From contig JAWKIW010000005.1 in assembly GCA_041394145.1 (NCBI GenBank), positions 1 to 64,000 on the forward strand: a DNA stretch of 64,000 nucleotides, given 5' to 3'. Shown piece after piece: positions 11,756-19,400 of the stretch. The DNA comes from JAWKIW01 sp041394145. GTDB taxonomy: Bacteria > Actinomycetota > Acidimicrobiia > Acidimicrobiales > Acidimicrobilacustridaceae. The notes below the pieces were generated by a model. It was given only the letters and a program-made list of their open reading frames with translations, did not search any database and was not told the origin of the DNA. Position numbers and translations under genes: made by a program. Position 1 is the first letter of the stretch. The number at the start of each line of letters is the position of its first letter.

Positions 11756-11784
11756 TTGCGAACGTCGACCTTCCTCCGTACCCT
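11756..11784 (+). promoter_or_regulatory. Candidate carD promoter
   Basis: TTGCGA (11756-11761), a 17-nt spacer and TACCCT (11779-11784) lie 50-78 nt upstream of the carD ATG. Spacing is ideal, matches to the housekeeping consensus are moderate. Inferred by eye only. Confidence 0.35.
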
Positions 11785-11833
11785 TGCTATGTCCCCCCTT
11801 CACCCGCCACCGCCTGCGCGCTCTGGGAGAGTC

Positions 11834-12313
11834 ATGTCATTCGACGTTGGTGACAAGGTCGTGTACCCCCACCACGGGGCCGCCGTCATCGAGAAGCGTG
11901 AGAAGAAGTTCGCGTTCGGGGAGGAGCGCGAGTACCTCGTCCTCAAGCTCGCCTACGGCGATCTGACCCTCATGGTGCCCACCGACAACACCGAAGAGGT
12001 CGGGCTGCGCGAGGTCATCAACGACGAAGAGGTCGAGGAGGTGTTCGCCGTCCTCCGCAAGAAGGAGGCGCGGATGCCCACGAACTGGTCGCGGCGGTTC
12101 AAGAACCACGTCGAGAAGCTGAAGTCGGGCGACATCTACCAGGTCGCCGAGGTCGTGCGGAACCTCTCCCTGCGCGAGAAGGACAAGGGCCTGTCGGCCG
12201 GCGAGAAGCGCATGCTGGCCAAGGCCCGCCAGATCCTCGTGTCCGAGCTCACCTTCGCCATCAACGTGAGCGAGGACGAGGCCGAGGCGAAGCTCGACGA
12301 AGCCCTGACCTGA
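11834..12313 (+). CDS. carD: CarD-like RNA polymerase-binding transcription factor
   Basis: A 159-residue protein that binds the RNA polymerase beta subunit and stabilises open complexes, especially at rRNA promoters. The N-terminal Tudor-like RNAP-interaction domain begins SFDVGDKVVYPHHGAAV; the C-terminal helical DNA-binding domain includes NWSRRFKNHVEKLKSGD and the RMLAKARQILVSEL helix. The ATG at 11834 follows GGGAGAG at 11825-11831. The position directly before ispD-ispF is the usual actinobacterial order. Confidence 0.96.
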   Translation: MSFDVGDKVVYPHHGAAVIEKREKKFAFGEEREYLVLKLAYGDLTLMVPTDNTEEVGLREVINDEEVEEVFAVLRKKEARMPTNWSRRFKNHVEKLKSGDIYQVAEVVRNLSLREKDKGLSAGEKRMLAKARQILVSELTFAINVSEDEAEAKLDEALT

Positions 12314-12340
12314 CGCGGGGTCTCACCCCCGTGGTGTTCT

Positions 12341-12380
12341 GGTCATCGATTCGAGTGCTGGAGCACGCAGATCCATGACC
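12341..12380. repeat. Interspersed palindrome, copy A (imperfect)
   Basis: Left arm 12341-12360 and right arm 12361-12380 form an imperfect inverted repeat. The right-arm core GCACGCAGATCCATGAC (12363-12379) is identical to the right arm of a perfect palindrome at 49133-49170. It lies between carD and ispD and contains the ATG normally taken as the ispD start. Confidence 0.7.
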
Positions 12381-13070
12381 GGAACGTCGGTGGGGCAGGT
12401 GTGGACGATCGTGGTGGCGGCGGGCCAGGGCACCCGCTTCGGCGGTGACGTGCCCAAGCAGCTGCTCCCCCTCGGCGACCGTCGGGTCCTCGACTGGTCG
12501 CTCTCGGCGGCCTCGGCCGCAGGCGACGGCGTGGTGCTGGTGGGCCCACCCGGGGAGGCACCCCCCGTCGACGGGGACGTGCTCGACGGCGTCCCGCTGG
12601 TGGTGACCGAGGGAGGAGCCGAGCGCACCGACTCGGTGCGGGCCGGGCTGGCCGTGCTCCCGGCCGAGGTGGAGGTGGTCTGCGTCCACGACGGGGCCCG
12701 GCCCCTGGCCTCGGTGGCCCTGTTCGAACGGGTGGTCGCCGCCGTGCGGGCGGGCGCCGACGGAGCGGTGCCCGGCGTGGCGGTGACCGACACGATCAAG
12801 CGGGTCCGGGCCGACGGCTCGGTGGTGCAGACGCTGCCGCGCGCCGAGCTGCGGGCCGTGCAGACGCCGCAGGCCTTCACGGTGCGGGCCCTGCGCGAGG
12901 CGCACGCCGGTGGCGGCGACGCCACCGATGACGCGGCCCTGGTCGAGGCCGCGGGCGGTCGGGTGGTCGTGGTGGAGGGCGACCCCGTGAACGTGAAGCT
13001 GACCCGGCCGGGCGACCTGCCCCGCCTCGAGGCCCTGCTCGCCGAGCACCCGCCGGTCGCGGTCGAGTGA
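12375..13070 (+). CDS. ispD: 2-C-methyl-D-erythritol 4-phosphate cytidylyltransferase IspD
   Basis: Third step of the MEP pathway to isoprenoids: CTP plus MEP gives CDP-ME. The nucleotide-binding loop VVAAGQGTRFGGDVPKQ is near the N-terminus, with the VHDGARPL and TDTIKRV motifs following; the length of about 231 residues is normal. The ATG at 12375 sits inside a repeated palindrome, so GTG at 12390 or 12399 (VGQVWTIVVAAG, VWTIVVAAG) may be the true start. It is followed by ispF, and the polyprenyl synthase at the window start uses the pathway product. Confidence 0.94.
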   Translation: MTGTSVGQVWTIVVAAGQGTRFGGDVPKQLLPLGDRRVLDWSLSAASAAGDGVVLVGPPGEAPPVDGDVLDGVPLVVTEGGAERTDSVRAGLAVLPAEVEVVCVHDGARPLASVALFERVVAAVRAGADGAVPGVAVTDTIKRVRADGSVVQTLPRAELRAVQTPQAFTVRALREAHAGGGDATDDAALVEAAGGRVVVVEGDPVNVKLTRPGDLPRLEALLAEHPPVAVE

Positions 13071-13156
13071 TCGGCGGCCGCACCGCCGCTCGGCCGCCGT
13101 CGGTCATGCGTCCGAGGACCGGGGAGTCGCAAGGGCCTGGGCTAGCGTCGCGGCCC

Positions 13157-13645
13157 GTGCAGGTGCGGGTCGGTCAGGGCTTCGACGTCCATGCGTTCGG
13201 CGACGACCCGGCGCGTCCGCTGGTGCTCGGCGGCGTGGTGTTCGACGGCGAGCGCGGGCTGGTGGGCCACAGCGACGCCGACGTGATCGCCCACGTCGCC
13301 GCCGACGCCCTGCTCGGCGCCGCCGGCCTCGGCGACCTCGGTCGCCACTTCCCGGACACGGATCCGCGCTGGGCCGGTGCCGATTCGATCGCGCTGCTGA
13401 CCGAGGTCGCCCGTCTGGTGCGGGGCGCGGGGTGGGAGCCCGGCAACGTCGACTGCGCCGTGGTGTGCGAGCGACCGAAGCTGGCCCCCCGCCGAGAGGC
13501 GATGGAGGCGCGGCTCACCGGGGCGGTGGGTGCCCCCGTGACGGTCAAGGGCAACCGGGCCGAGGGTCTCGGCGCGCTCGGTCGCGGCGAGGGCATCGCC
13601 GCGTGGGCGGTCGCCGTCGTCACCCGGGACGGAGCGGGATCGTGA
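13157..13645 (+). CDS. ispF: 2-C-methyl-D-erythritol 2,4-cyclodiphosphate synthase IspF
   Basis: Cyclises CDP-ME 2-phosphate in the MEP pathway. Zinc ligands of the DxH motif (GFDVHAF, Asp10 and His12) and His38 in VGHSDADV are present, and the C-terminal part has the GAPVTVKGNRAEGLG segment that closes the CMP pocket (family consensus KATTTEGLG). The GTG at 13157 gives 162 residues, normal for IspF; starting further upstream would add an unrelated tail. Its TGA overlaps a GTG at 13642. Confidence 0.94.
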   Translation: MQVRVGQGFDVHAFGDDPARPLVLGGVVFDGERGLVGHSDADVIAHVAADALLGAAGLGDLGRHFPDTDPRWAGADSIALLTEVARLVRGAGWEPGNVDCAVVCERPKLAPRREAMEARLTGAVGAPVTVKGNRAEGLGALGRGEGIAAWAVAVVTRDGAGS

Positions 13646-13901
13646 GCCCCGGTCGTCGGCGGTCCACCGCAGGTCCGAGCAGGGGCGCGGGTGGCTCGGG
13701 GCGAGGGGGCTCGCGCCCGGCGCGATCGGGCGGCTCGAGGTCCGGGCTCCGGGCTCTGGCGCCACGGGTGGCGGCAGGTCGTCGGGCGCAGGCCGTCGCC
13801 CGGGCGGGGAAGCGGCCGGCGACGACCGCGGGAGCGCCGGAGCACCGCGCGGAGCGGGGCGGCGGGCGGGCGAGGCGGACGGGCCACGATGGGCGGGTCC
13901 G

Positions 13902-14708
13902 GTGCGGGTGCGGGCCAGTCGCGCGCCGCGCAGCCTGGGCGGCGAGCAGGTGGAGGGCCGCCAGGCCGTCCGCGAGCTGCTGCTGGCCGGGACGCGCAAG
14001 GTGCGGGAGGTCTGGGTGGTCGACGAGCGGGGCGCCGGCGGGGCCGACGACGAGCTGGGTGCCCTGGCGCTCGAGCTGCACGTGCCCGTCCGCCCCGTCA
14101 GTCGCAAGAAGCTGGCGGCCGAGGCTCGCACCGACGCCCCGCAGGGCGTGCTGGCCCGGGCGGCGCCCCTGCCGGAAGCCGACCTCGACGACCTCGCCCT
14201 CGGCCGGGTGGCCGCCAACGCCGATCTCCGGGCGTCGGCACCGGTGCCGTTCCTGCTGGCGCTCGACGGCGTCACCGACCCGGGGAACCTCGGCGCCGTC
14301 CTGCGCTCGGCGGAGGGCGCCGGGGTCACCGGCGTCGTGCTGCCCCGGCATCGGGCGGCGCACGTGACCCCGACGGTGGCCAAGGCCGCCGCCGGCGCCG
14401 TGGAGTACCTGCCGATCGCCGTGGTCGGCGGCCTGCCCGCGGCCCTCGCCCGGCTGCGCGAGCTGGGGGTGTGGATCGTGGGCCTCGACATGGGCGGTCG
14501 ACCGCTGTTCGAGCTCGACCTGCCGGCGGCCGCTCCCCTCTGCGTCGTGCTGGGGGCCGAGGGTGCCGGCTTGTCGCGGCTGGTGGCCCAGCGCTGCGAC
14601 GTGGTGGCAGCGCTTCCGCTGGAGGGCCGGCTGGCCTCGCTGAACGTCGCCGCTGCGGGCGCCGTGGCGTGCTACGAGGTGGCCCGTCGTCGGGCCGCCG
14701 CACGGTGA
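13902..14708 (+). CDS. rlmB: SpoU/TrmH-family RNA 2'-O-methyltransferase (RlmB-like)
   Basis: Methylates a ribose in 23S rRNA (Gm2251 in E. coli) with S-adenosylmethionine. The N-terminal substrate-binding domain starts LGGEQVEGRQAVRELLLAG. The SPOUT knot has motif 1 DPGNLGAVLRSAEGAG, motif 2 VLGAEGAGLSR and motif 3 LASLNVAAAGAVACYE. The GTG at 13902 is the first start in this frame. The 256 nt between ispF and here read as an Arg/Gly-rich peptide in another frame beginning with a GTG that overlaps the ispF stop; actinobacterial RlmB often has such a basic extension, so a frameshift near 13900 is possible. cysS, often found between ispF and rlmB, is absent. Confidence 0.88.
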   Translation: MRVRASRAPRSLGGEQVEGRQAVRELLLAGTRKVREVWVVDERGAGGADDELGALALELHVPVRPVSRKKLAAEARTDAPQGVLARAAPLPEADLDDLALGRVAANADLRASAPVPFLLALDGVTDPGNLGAVLRSAEGAGVTGVVLPRHRAAHVTPTVAKAAAGAVEYLPIAVVGGLPAALARLRELGVWIVGLDMGGRPLFELDLPAAAPLCVVLGAEGAGLSRLVAQRCDVVAALPLEGRLASLNVAAAGAVACYEVARRRAAAR

Positions 14709-14883
14709 TCGGCCGACGGGCGAGCCCCCGGGCGACGTCGGCCGACTCCTGGCGCCGGGGCCCGCTCCGAGGGGGCGTGACACCGCCGGCGGCCGGGTGG
14801 CCCGTAACGTGACGTGACGCTGCGGTCGGCTGGTTCGGCCGCGGACGGCTCGCTGCCTCCTTCCCCGCCGATCCCGGACCCCG

Positions 14884-16041
14884 ATGACCCGTGCCGTTGC
14901 CCCCGATCCGATGACGCGCCGTGCCGGACCACCGGCGCCGGCGCGTCGCGGCCACCACCGCATCGCCGTCGCGGTGACCGTCGCCGCGCTCGCCGCCGGG
15001 GGCCTCGCCGCGTGCTCGAACGGCGGTGACGACGCGCAGCCGCCGCTCACCACGCCGACCACCCGCGACCCCCGCCAGCCCGCCTCCCGCGGCGAGACGT
15101 GCACCGATCCGGTCGGTGACCTGTCCGACGACGCCCGCACCACGGCGGCCGGCACCCTGAGCGAGCCGGCCGGCATCGACCTGGTGGAGGCCGCCACCAA
15201 GGTCGACGGTGACGCCCTCATCGTCGACATCACGACCAACGGCACCATCGCCAACGCCTTGAACCCGGAGTTCTTCATCGACTCGGGCGATCCCCAGCAG
15301 GCACCGGCGACGAGCTGGGAGCTGCGGATCGCCCCGACCGGCGGCACGTGGACGGCCACCCTCGTGACCTTCCCGACCACGCTCGGCGCCCGTGACACCC
15401 GCACGCCGCTCACCGCCCCGGTCTCGGTGCGCGGGAACCGCCTGTCCGCGACCGTCCCGCTGGCCGATCTGCCGCCCATCGCCACCACCCTCTGGCTGTT
15501 CGGGGCGAGCGCCGGTGCGTCCGACGCCACCCGGATCTTCGACGAGTGCCTCCCGTTCACCTCCTCGTCCGGCACGACCACGGGGACCCGTCCACCGGGT
15601 GGCTCGTCGACCGCGGCTCCGCCCACCACCCTGGCTGCAGGCACGGTGGGCCAGCCCGTCACGGCCCCCGACGGCACCCGCGTCACCGTCCGCACGGTCG
15701 ACGTGCCGGCGCGCCCGAACCGGGTGCCCGAGGAGGAGCCCGTGCCCGGCAGCCAGCTGGCGGCCGTGGAGGCCGAGGTCTGCGCCGGTTCGGCCACGCT
15801 GCAGGGGGTGGGCGAGCAGCGGTTCACCCTCCGGACGAGCGCCGGCACCGGGTCGGCGCCGTGGGCGGCGCCCGCCTACACGAACGACCCGCGCTTCCCG
15901 GCCGGCCAGACGCTGCGGCCCGGGGAGTGCGCAGCGGGGTGGATCACGTTCCAGATCGCCGCCGACGCCACGGCGGCCCAGGTGCTCTACGACACCAGCG
16001 GCACCGGCGCCGGGCCCTTCCTCACCGTCGACGTCGGCTGA
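14884..16041 (+). CDS. Lipoprotein with two beta-rich domains, function unknown
   Basis: A secreted protein of about 385 residues. A basic N-terminus and hydrophobic stretch end in a lipobox LAAC near residue 43, followed by a Thr/Pro-rich linker. A first domain (about 70-220) begins ETCTDPVGDLSDDA and is rich in strands; a Ser/Thr/Pro/Gly linker separates it from a C-terminal domain (about 260-385) that resembles the DUF4352 (telokin-like) immunoprotective fold. I do not recognise the exact family. The ATG at 14884 and the ATG at 14911 are both usable. It is monocistronic and faces a convergent gene. Confidence 0.7.
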   Translation: MTRAVAPDPMTRRAGPPAPARRGHHRIAVAVTVAALAAGGLAACSNGGDDAQPPLTTPTTRDPRQPASRGETCTDPVGDLSDDARTTAAGTLSEPAGIDLVEAATKVDGDALIVDITTNGTIANALNPEFFIDSGDPQQAPATSWELRIAPTGGTWTATLVTFPTTLGARDTRTPLTAPVSVRGNRLSATVPLADLPPIATTLWLFGASAGASDATRIFDECLPFTSSSGTTTGTRPPGGSSTAAPPTTLAAGTVGQPVTAPDGTRVTVRTVDVPARPNRVPEEEPVPGSQLAAVEAEVCAGSATLQGVGEQRFTLRTSAGTGSAPWAAPAYTNDPRFPAGQTLRPGECAAGWITFQIAADATAAQVLYDTSGTGAGPFLTVDVG

Positions 16042-16047
16042 GCGGCG

Positions 16048-16102
16048 CCGGCCCGCGACCGTCGCGACCGTCGCGAGCGTCGCGGTCGACCGGTCGGGCC
16101 GG
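16048..16102. terminator. GC-rich hairpin between convergent genes
   Basis: Outer arms CCGGCCCG (16048-16055) and CGGGCCGG (16095-16102) enclose four degenerate copies of a 9-mer of the form GCGACCGTC. The location between two stops suggests a bidirectional terminator. Confidence 0.5.
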
Positions 16103-16125
16103 CACCGGGCGCCCGGTGGCGTCGG

Positions 16126-17274
16126 TCAGCGGGTCAGGATGCACACCGAGGCGTTGGCGCCCCGGCCCACCGTGTGGGCCAGCCCGACCTGGGCTCCGGC
16201 GTGCTGGCGGGGCCCGGCCTCGCCCCGGAGCTGGCGCACCAGCTCGACCACCTGGCCCAGCGCCGACGCCCCCAGCGGCTCGCCCTTGCTGAGCAGCCCA
16301 CCGCTCAGGTTCACCGGCAGGCGCCCCCCGGGCGCGACCGTCCCGTCGTGCAGGAGCCGACCGCAGCCGCCCGGCTCGCACAGCCGCAGCTCCTCGTAGG
16401 CGAGCAGCTCGCGGGCCGCGTCGGTGTCCTGGCACTCGACGAGGTGGAGGTCGTCGGGCCCGACGCCCGCCTCCTCGTAGGCCGCGTCGGCCGCCAGGGT
16501 GGTGGGCGACGGCGGCTCGTCGGCGGACAGCCCCGACAGTGGCGTGGCCTCCCCGAGCACGTTGCCGGGCAGGTGCGAGCGCAGGACCGCCGCCTCCAAC
16601 CGCACGGCGGGCCGCCCGTCGCCACCGCCGAGGCCGCGGCGCAGCACGACGGCCGCAGCCCCCTCGTTGGGCGAGCACAGCATGAACAGGTGCAACGGGT
16701 CGCACACCAGGCGGGAGCCGAGGACCTCGTCGGCCGTCACCGCCGCCCGGAACATGGCGTCGGGGTTGCGGGTCCCGTTCGCCCGGTTCTTCACCACGAC
16801 GGCGGCCAGGTCGTCCGGGGTCAGCGCCGCCTCCCGCAGCAGCCGCTGGGCCCGCAGGGCGAAGTAGGCGGGGGTGGCGGCCAGCCCGGCCTGCTCGCGC
16901 CAGGGCTCGAAGAACGACGACCGGATGATGCCCTTGGGCATCTTCTCCATGCCGAACACGACCACGGTGTCGTACTGCCCGGCCCGGATCGCGCCGGCGG
17001 CGAGCATGAGGGCGGCCGCTCCGCTGGCGCAGCCGGCCTCGACGTCGACGATGGGCCCGCCGGTGAGCCCGAGCGCGCCGAGGACCTTGTGGCCGGCGGC
17101 CACACCGCTGTACGCCGTGCCGCAGAAGGCGGCCTGGAAGCCGTGGCGATCGGTGATGCCGGCCTCGTCGAGGGCGGCGCGCACGGCGTGGACCGCGAGG
17201 TCGGTCACGGGGGTGTCGCCGAAGCGGCCGAACGGGTGCAGGCCCACGCCGGCCACGTGCACGGGGGCGGTCAC
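16126..17274 (-). CDS. Thiolase-like protein of the Ltp2/SCP-x group
   Basis: A thiolase-fold protein of about 382 residues. The nucleophile-position Cys is kept (VEAGCASG, Cys82), but the family HDAF-like box reads VECQDTD, so a normal Claisen condensation is doubtful. Non-classical thiolases such as Ltp2 act as retro-aldolases in steroid side-chain breakdown, working with a DUF35 partner; the overlapping upstream gene is exactly such a partner. The GTG at 17272-17274 overlaps the DUF35 stop (GTGA), which supports this start over the ATG at 17376. The steroid role is inference from this pairing; no other steroid gene is seen. Confidence 0.85.
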   Translation of the reverse strand: MTAPVHVAGVGLHPFGRFGDTPVTDLAVHAVRAALDEAGITDRHGFQAAFCGTAYSGVAAGHKVLGALGLTGGPIVDVEAGCASGAAALMLAAGAIRAGQYDTVVVFGMEKMPKGIIRSSFFEPWREQAGLAATPAYFALRAQRLLREAALTPDDLAAVVVKNRANGTRNPDAMFRAAVTADEVLGSRLVCDPLHLFMLCSPNEGAAAVVLRRGLGGGDGRPAVRLEAAVLRSHLPGNVLGEATPLSGLSADEPPSPTTLAADAAYEEAGVGPDDLHLVECQDTDAARELLAYEELRLCEPGGCGRLLHDGTVAPGGRLPVNLSGGLLSKGEPLGASALGQVVELVRQLRGEAGPRQHAGAQVGLAHTVGRGANASVCILTR

Positions 17275-17719
17275 CGGCCCGCCTCCGACACCGGGGCGAA
17301 GGCCCACGTGCGCGGCGGGGCGCCGTCCGGGGCCGACGCCGTCGAGCACCAGCACCATCGGCTGGGCGAAGCGCAACGCCCGGATCCGCCTCGGTGAGCC
17401 GGGTCACGACCCGCAGCCCGTCGTCGAGCTCGACGACCCCGAACCCGAACGGCACGGGCCCCTCGTAGCCCGGCGGAGCCGCCGTCACCGCCGTCCAGCC
17501 CCACAGGGTGCCGTGGCGGGGCAGGCGGACGCCGGCGACCGGCTCCACGCCGCACCACGGGCAGCGAGGGCCGAGCGGGAAGTGGGAGCGGCCGCAGGCG
17601 TCGCAGCGCCCACCGAGCAGGTGGGGGGTGCCGTCGTCGTCGGTCTCCCACAGCCCGTCGACCACGTCGGCGCTGGCGTCCTCGGCGGCGGGCGGCTGGG
17701 CGTCGTGCACGGTCGACAT
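17271..17719 (-). CDS. DUF35 OB-fold/zinc-ribbon acyl-CoA-binding protein (two frameshifts)
   Basis: Small partner of thiolase-like enzymes. The rubredoxin-like zinc ribbon is visible as CDACG then CPWCG, followed by the OB-fold strands LWGWTAVTAAPPGYEGPVPFGFGVVEL. Two one-base insertions break the reading: an extra G in the CCGGGCG stretch near 17386 and an extra base near 17328. With both removed the protein runs to SEAGR and ends at 17271, giving a 4-nt overlap with the thiolase. The start at 17719 (MSTVHD) or 17731 (MRVRMSTVHD) cannot be separated. The neat reconstructed overlap argues for sequence errors rather than decay. Confidence 0.82.
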
Positions 17720-17788
17720 CCTGACACGCATGTCAGCGTCGGTCCGCGGCGAGCGTGGGCGCCGGTGTCGGGGACGGCGCCGCCGTCG

Positions 17789-18895
17789 TCACCCGGTGAG
17801 GGGGTCGGCCACCCAGCCGGCGAACAGGGGCAGGCCGGTCGTCTCGGCGAGCAGGGCGAAGGCGAAGGGCCGGTCGAGGTGCAGGGGCACGACGACGGGT
17901 GGTTGGGCCCAACCGGCGGCCCGCACCAAGGTCATGGCGGTGACGGCGGCGGCGCGCACGCCCTCCTCGTCGACCTCGACGACGGCCTCCTGGACCGCCT
18001 GGCTCACCTTCAGGCGCTCGGGGGAGAGCAGGGGCAGGTCGGCGTCGTCGGTCAGGACGCGCCGGACGCCCACCGACCGCAGCAACGGCACGAGGTCGTG
18101 GTGGCTGCGGACGCCGAACCGGGGGACGTAGAGGTCGACGCGGTCGGCGGGCAGGGGCGCACGACGGTCCGGACCGGCCTCGAGCACGGCGGCCACCACG
18201 GCCGGCGGGGCGGCGCCCTCGACGCCGAGCCCGAGGCGGAGCACGACGCGACCGCCGTCGCCGGGTTGCGCGGGGACGTCGACGACGGTGGTACCCCGCC
18301 AGGTGCCGGCCCGCTCCGCGGGCACCAGCGTGGCCATCGTCGGCACGTCGACGGGCCCGGCCGGGGCGTGGAACGGGCGGGGCTCGGTGCGGTGCCGGGG
18401 GAAGGGGTCGGCCCAGCGGGTGACCAGGCAGAGCGCGTCGACCAGGGCGACCAGCGTTGCGTCGTCGATGGCGACGGGGACGCGGTCGATGATCCCGTCG
18501 GTGTGGTCGCGCACCCAGGCGTCGAGGTCGGCGTCGTCGTCGAGGTGGGCGACGCCGATCATCGGCAGGGCGTCGCGCCAGGCGCGGTAGGTGGGGACCC
18601 GGGACCACAGCGCGAGGGCGTGGGCCGTGCCGCCGAGCGAGGTCACGTCGTGGTCGACGGCCGCCAGGGTCGGGGCCGCCTCCTCGGGACAGCGCACGCC
18701 GAGCGCGGCGCCGAGCTCTTCGGCGGTGGTGCCGGTGGCGCCCGAGCCGAGCACCGCCAGCGCAGCCCACAGCCCGAGCCCGGAGCAGGCCAGGTTGGCG
18801 TCGGCCTCGGCCAGCTCGTCCACCAGCCGGATCGTCAACCGGGCGACCGCCGCCCGGGCGGCGACGGAGGCCGACGGCGGGGTCGTGCGCTGCAC
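17789..18895 (-). CDS. Serpin-family protein
   Basis: A 368-residue bacterial serpin. The C-terminal serpin signature is clear (PFAFALLAETTGLPLFAGW). The hinge before the reactive loop reads EEGVRAAAV, close to the inhibitory consensus with small residues at P12-P9 but with Val at P14; the P1 region is around LVRAAG. No signal peptide or lipobox is seen, so a cytoplasmic location is likely unless the start is wrong. GTG at 18895 was chosen; a GTG at 18925 is in frame. Serpins trap proteases by loop insertion; the target is unknown. Serpins are sporadic in bacteria, which hints at transfer. Confidence 0.82.
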   Translation of the reverse strand: MQRTTPPSASVAARAAVARLTIRLVDELAEADANLACSGLGLWAALAVLGSGATGTTAEELGAALGVRCPEEAAPTLAAVDHDVTSLGGTAHALALWSRVPTYRAWRDALPMIGVAHLDDDADLDAWVRDHTDGIIDRVPVAIDDATLVALVDALCLVTRWADPFPRHRTEPRPFHAPAGPVDVPTMATLVPAERAGTWRGTTVVDVPAQPGDGGRVVLRLGLGVEGAAPPAVVAAVLEAGPDRRAPLPADRVDLYVPRFGVRSHHDLVPLLRSVGVRRVLTDDADLPLLSPERLKVSQAVQEAVVEVDEEGVRAAAVTAMTLVRAAGWAQPPVVVPLHLDRPFAFALLAETTGLPLFAGWVADPLTG

Positions 18896-18925
18896 GTCCC
18901 GGGTCCTCCGGTCGCTCGGCACCAC

Positions 18926-19400
18926 TAGCCCGCCGCGGCCGGGGAGCGGGTCGGTGCGCCGTGGACGTCGAGCGCCCGCCTCCAGCGGGAGACGGCCGGA
19001 CAGGAGCTGGGCACCACCATGGCGCCATTCTGGCGGCCCGGGCGGCGGCGCGCCGTGGTGGTCGCGCCCGACGGGGCGCCTGGCCGTTCGGGTCGGCCTG
19101 ATCGTGACATCGGCCACCGTGCGGCCGGTCGCGGCGCGAAGGTGGCACGTCGGACATCTGGTCGGGGTAGGGTGAACAGGCACGTCCGGTCCGTCGGCAT
19201 CACCGACCGGCCCGGGGCGGCGGCCACAGAGGCCAGGCCACCGGCGCTCGTCGGTGGGGGTCCGGTCGTCGGTCCCGGTAGCGTTGGGGCGGGGCGTGCG
19301 GCTGCCCGGTGGTGGGTCCACGGGGAGCCGGGGGACGGGTGAGCCCCGCACCGGACGGCGCGCCGACGGACGGCGGCGCCGCGAACGACCGTGGAGATCG
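18926..19400. other. Long divergent intergenic region
   Basis: About 475 nt separate the serpin start and the helicase start. Open frames here have no family resemblance and look like shadows. It should carry both promoters, but I see no convincing -35/-10 pair. Confidence 0.5.
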
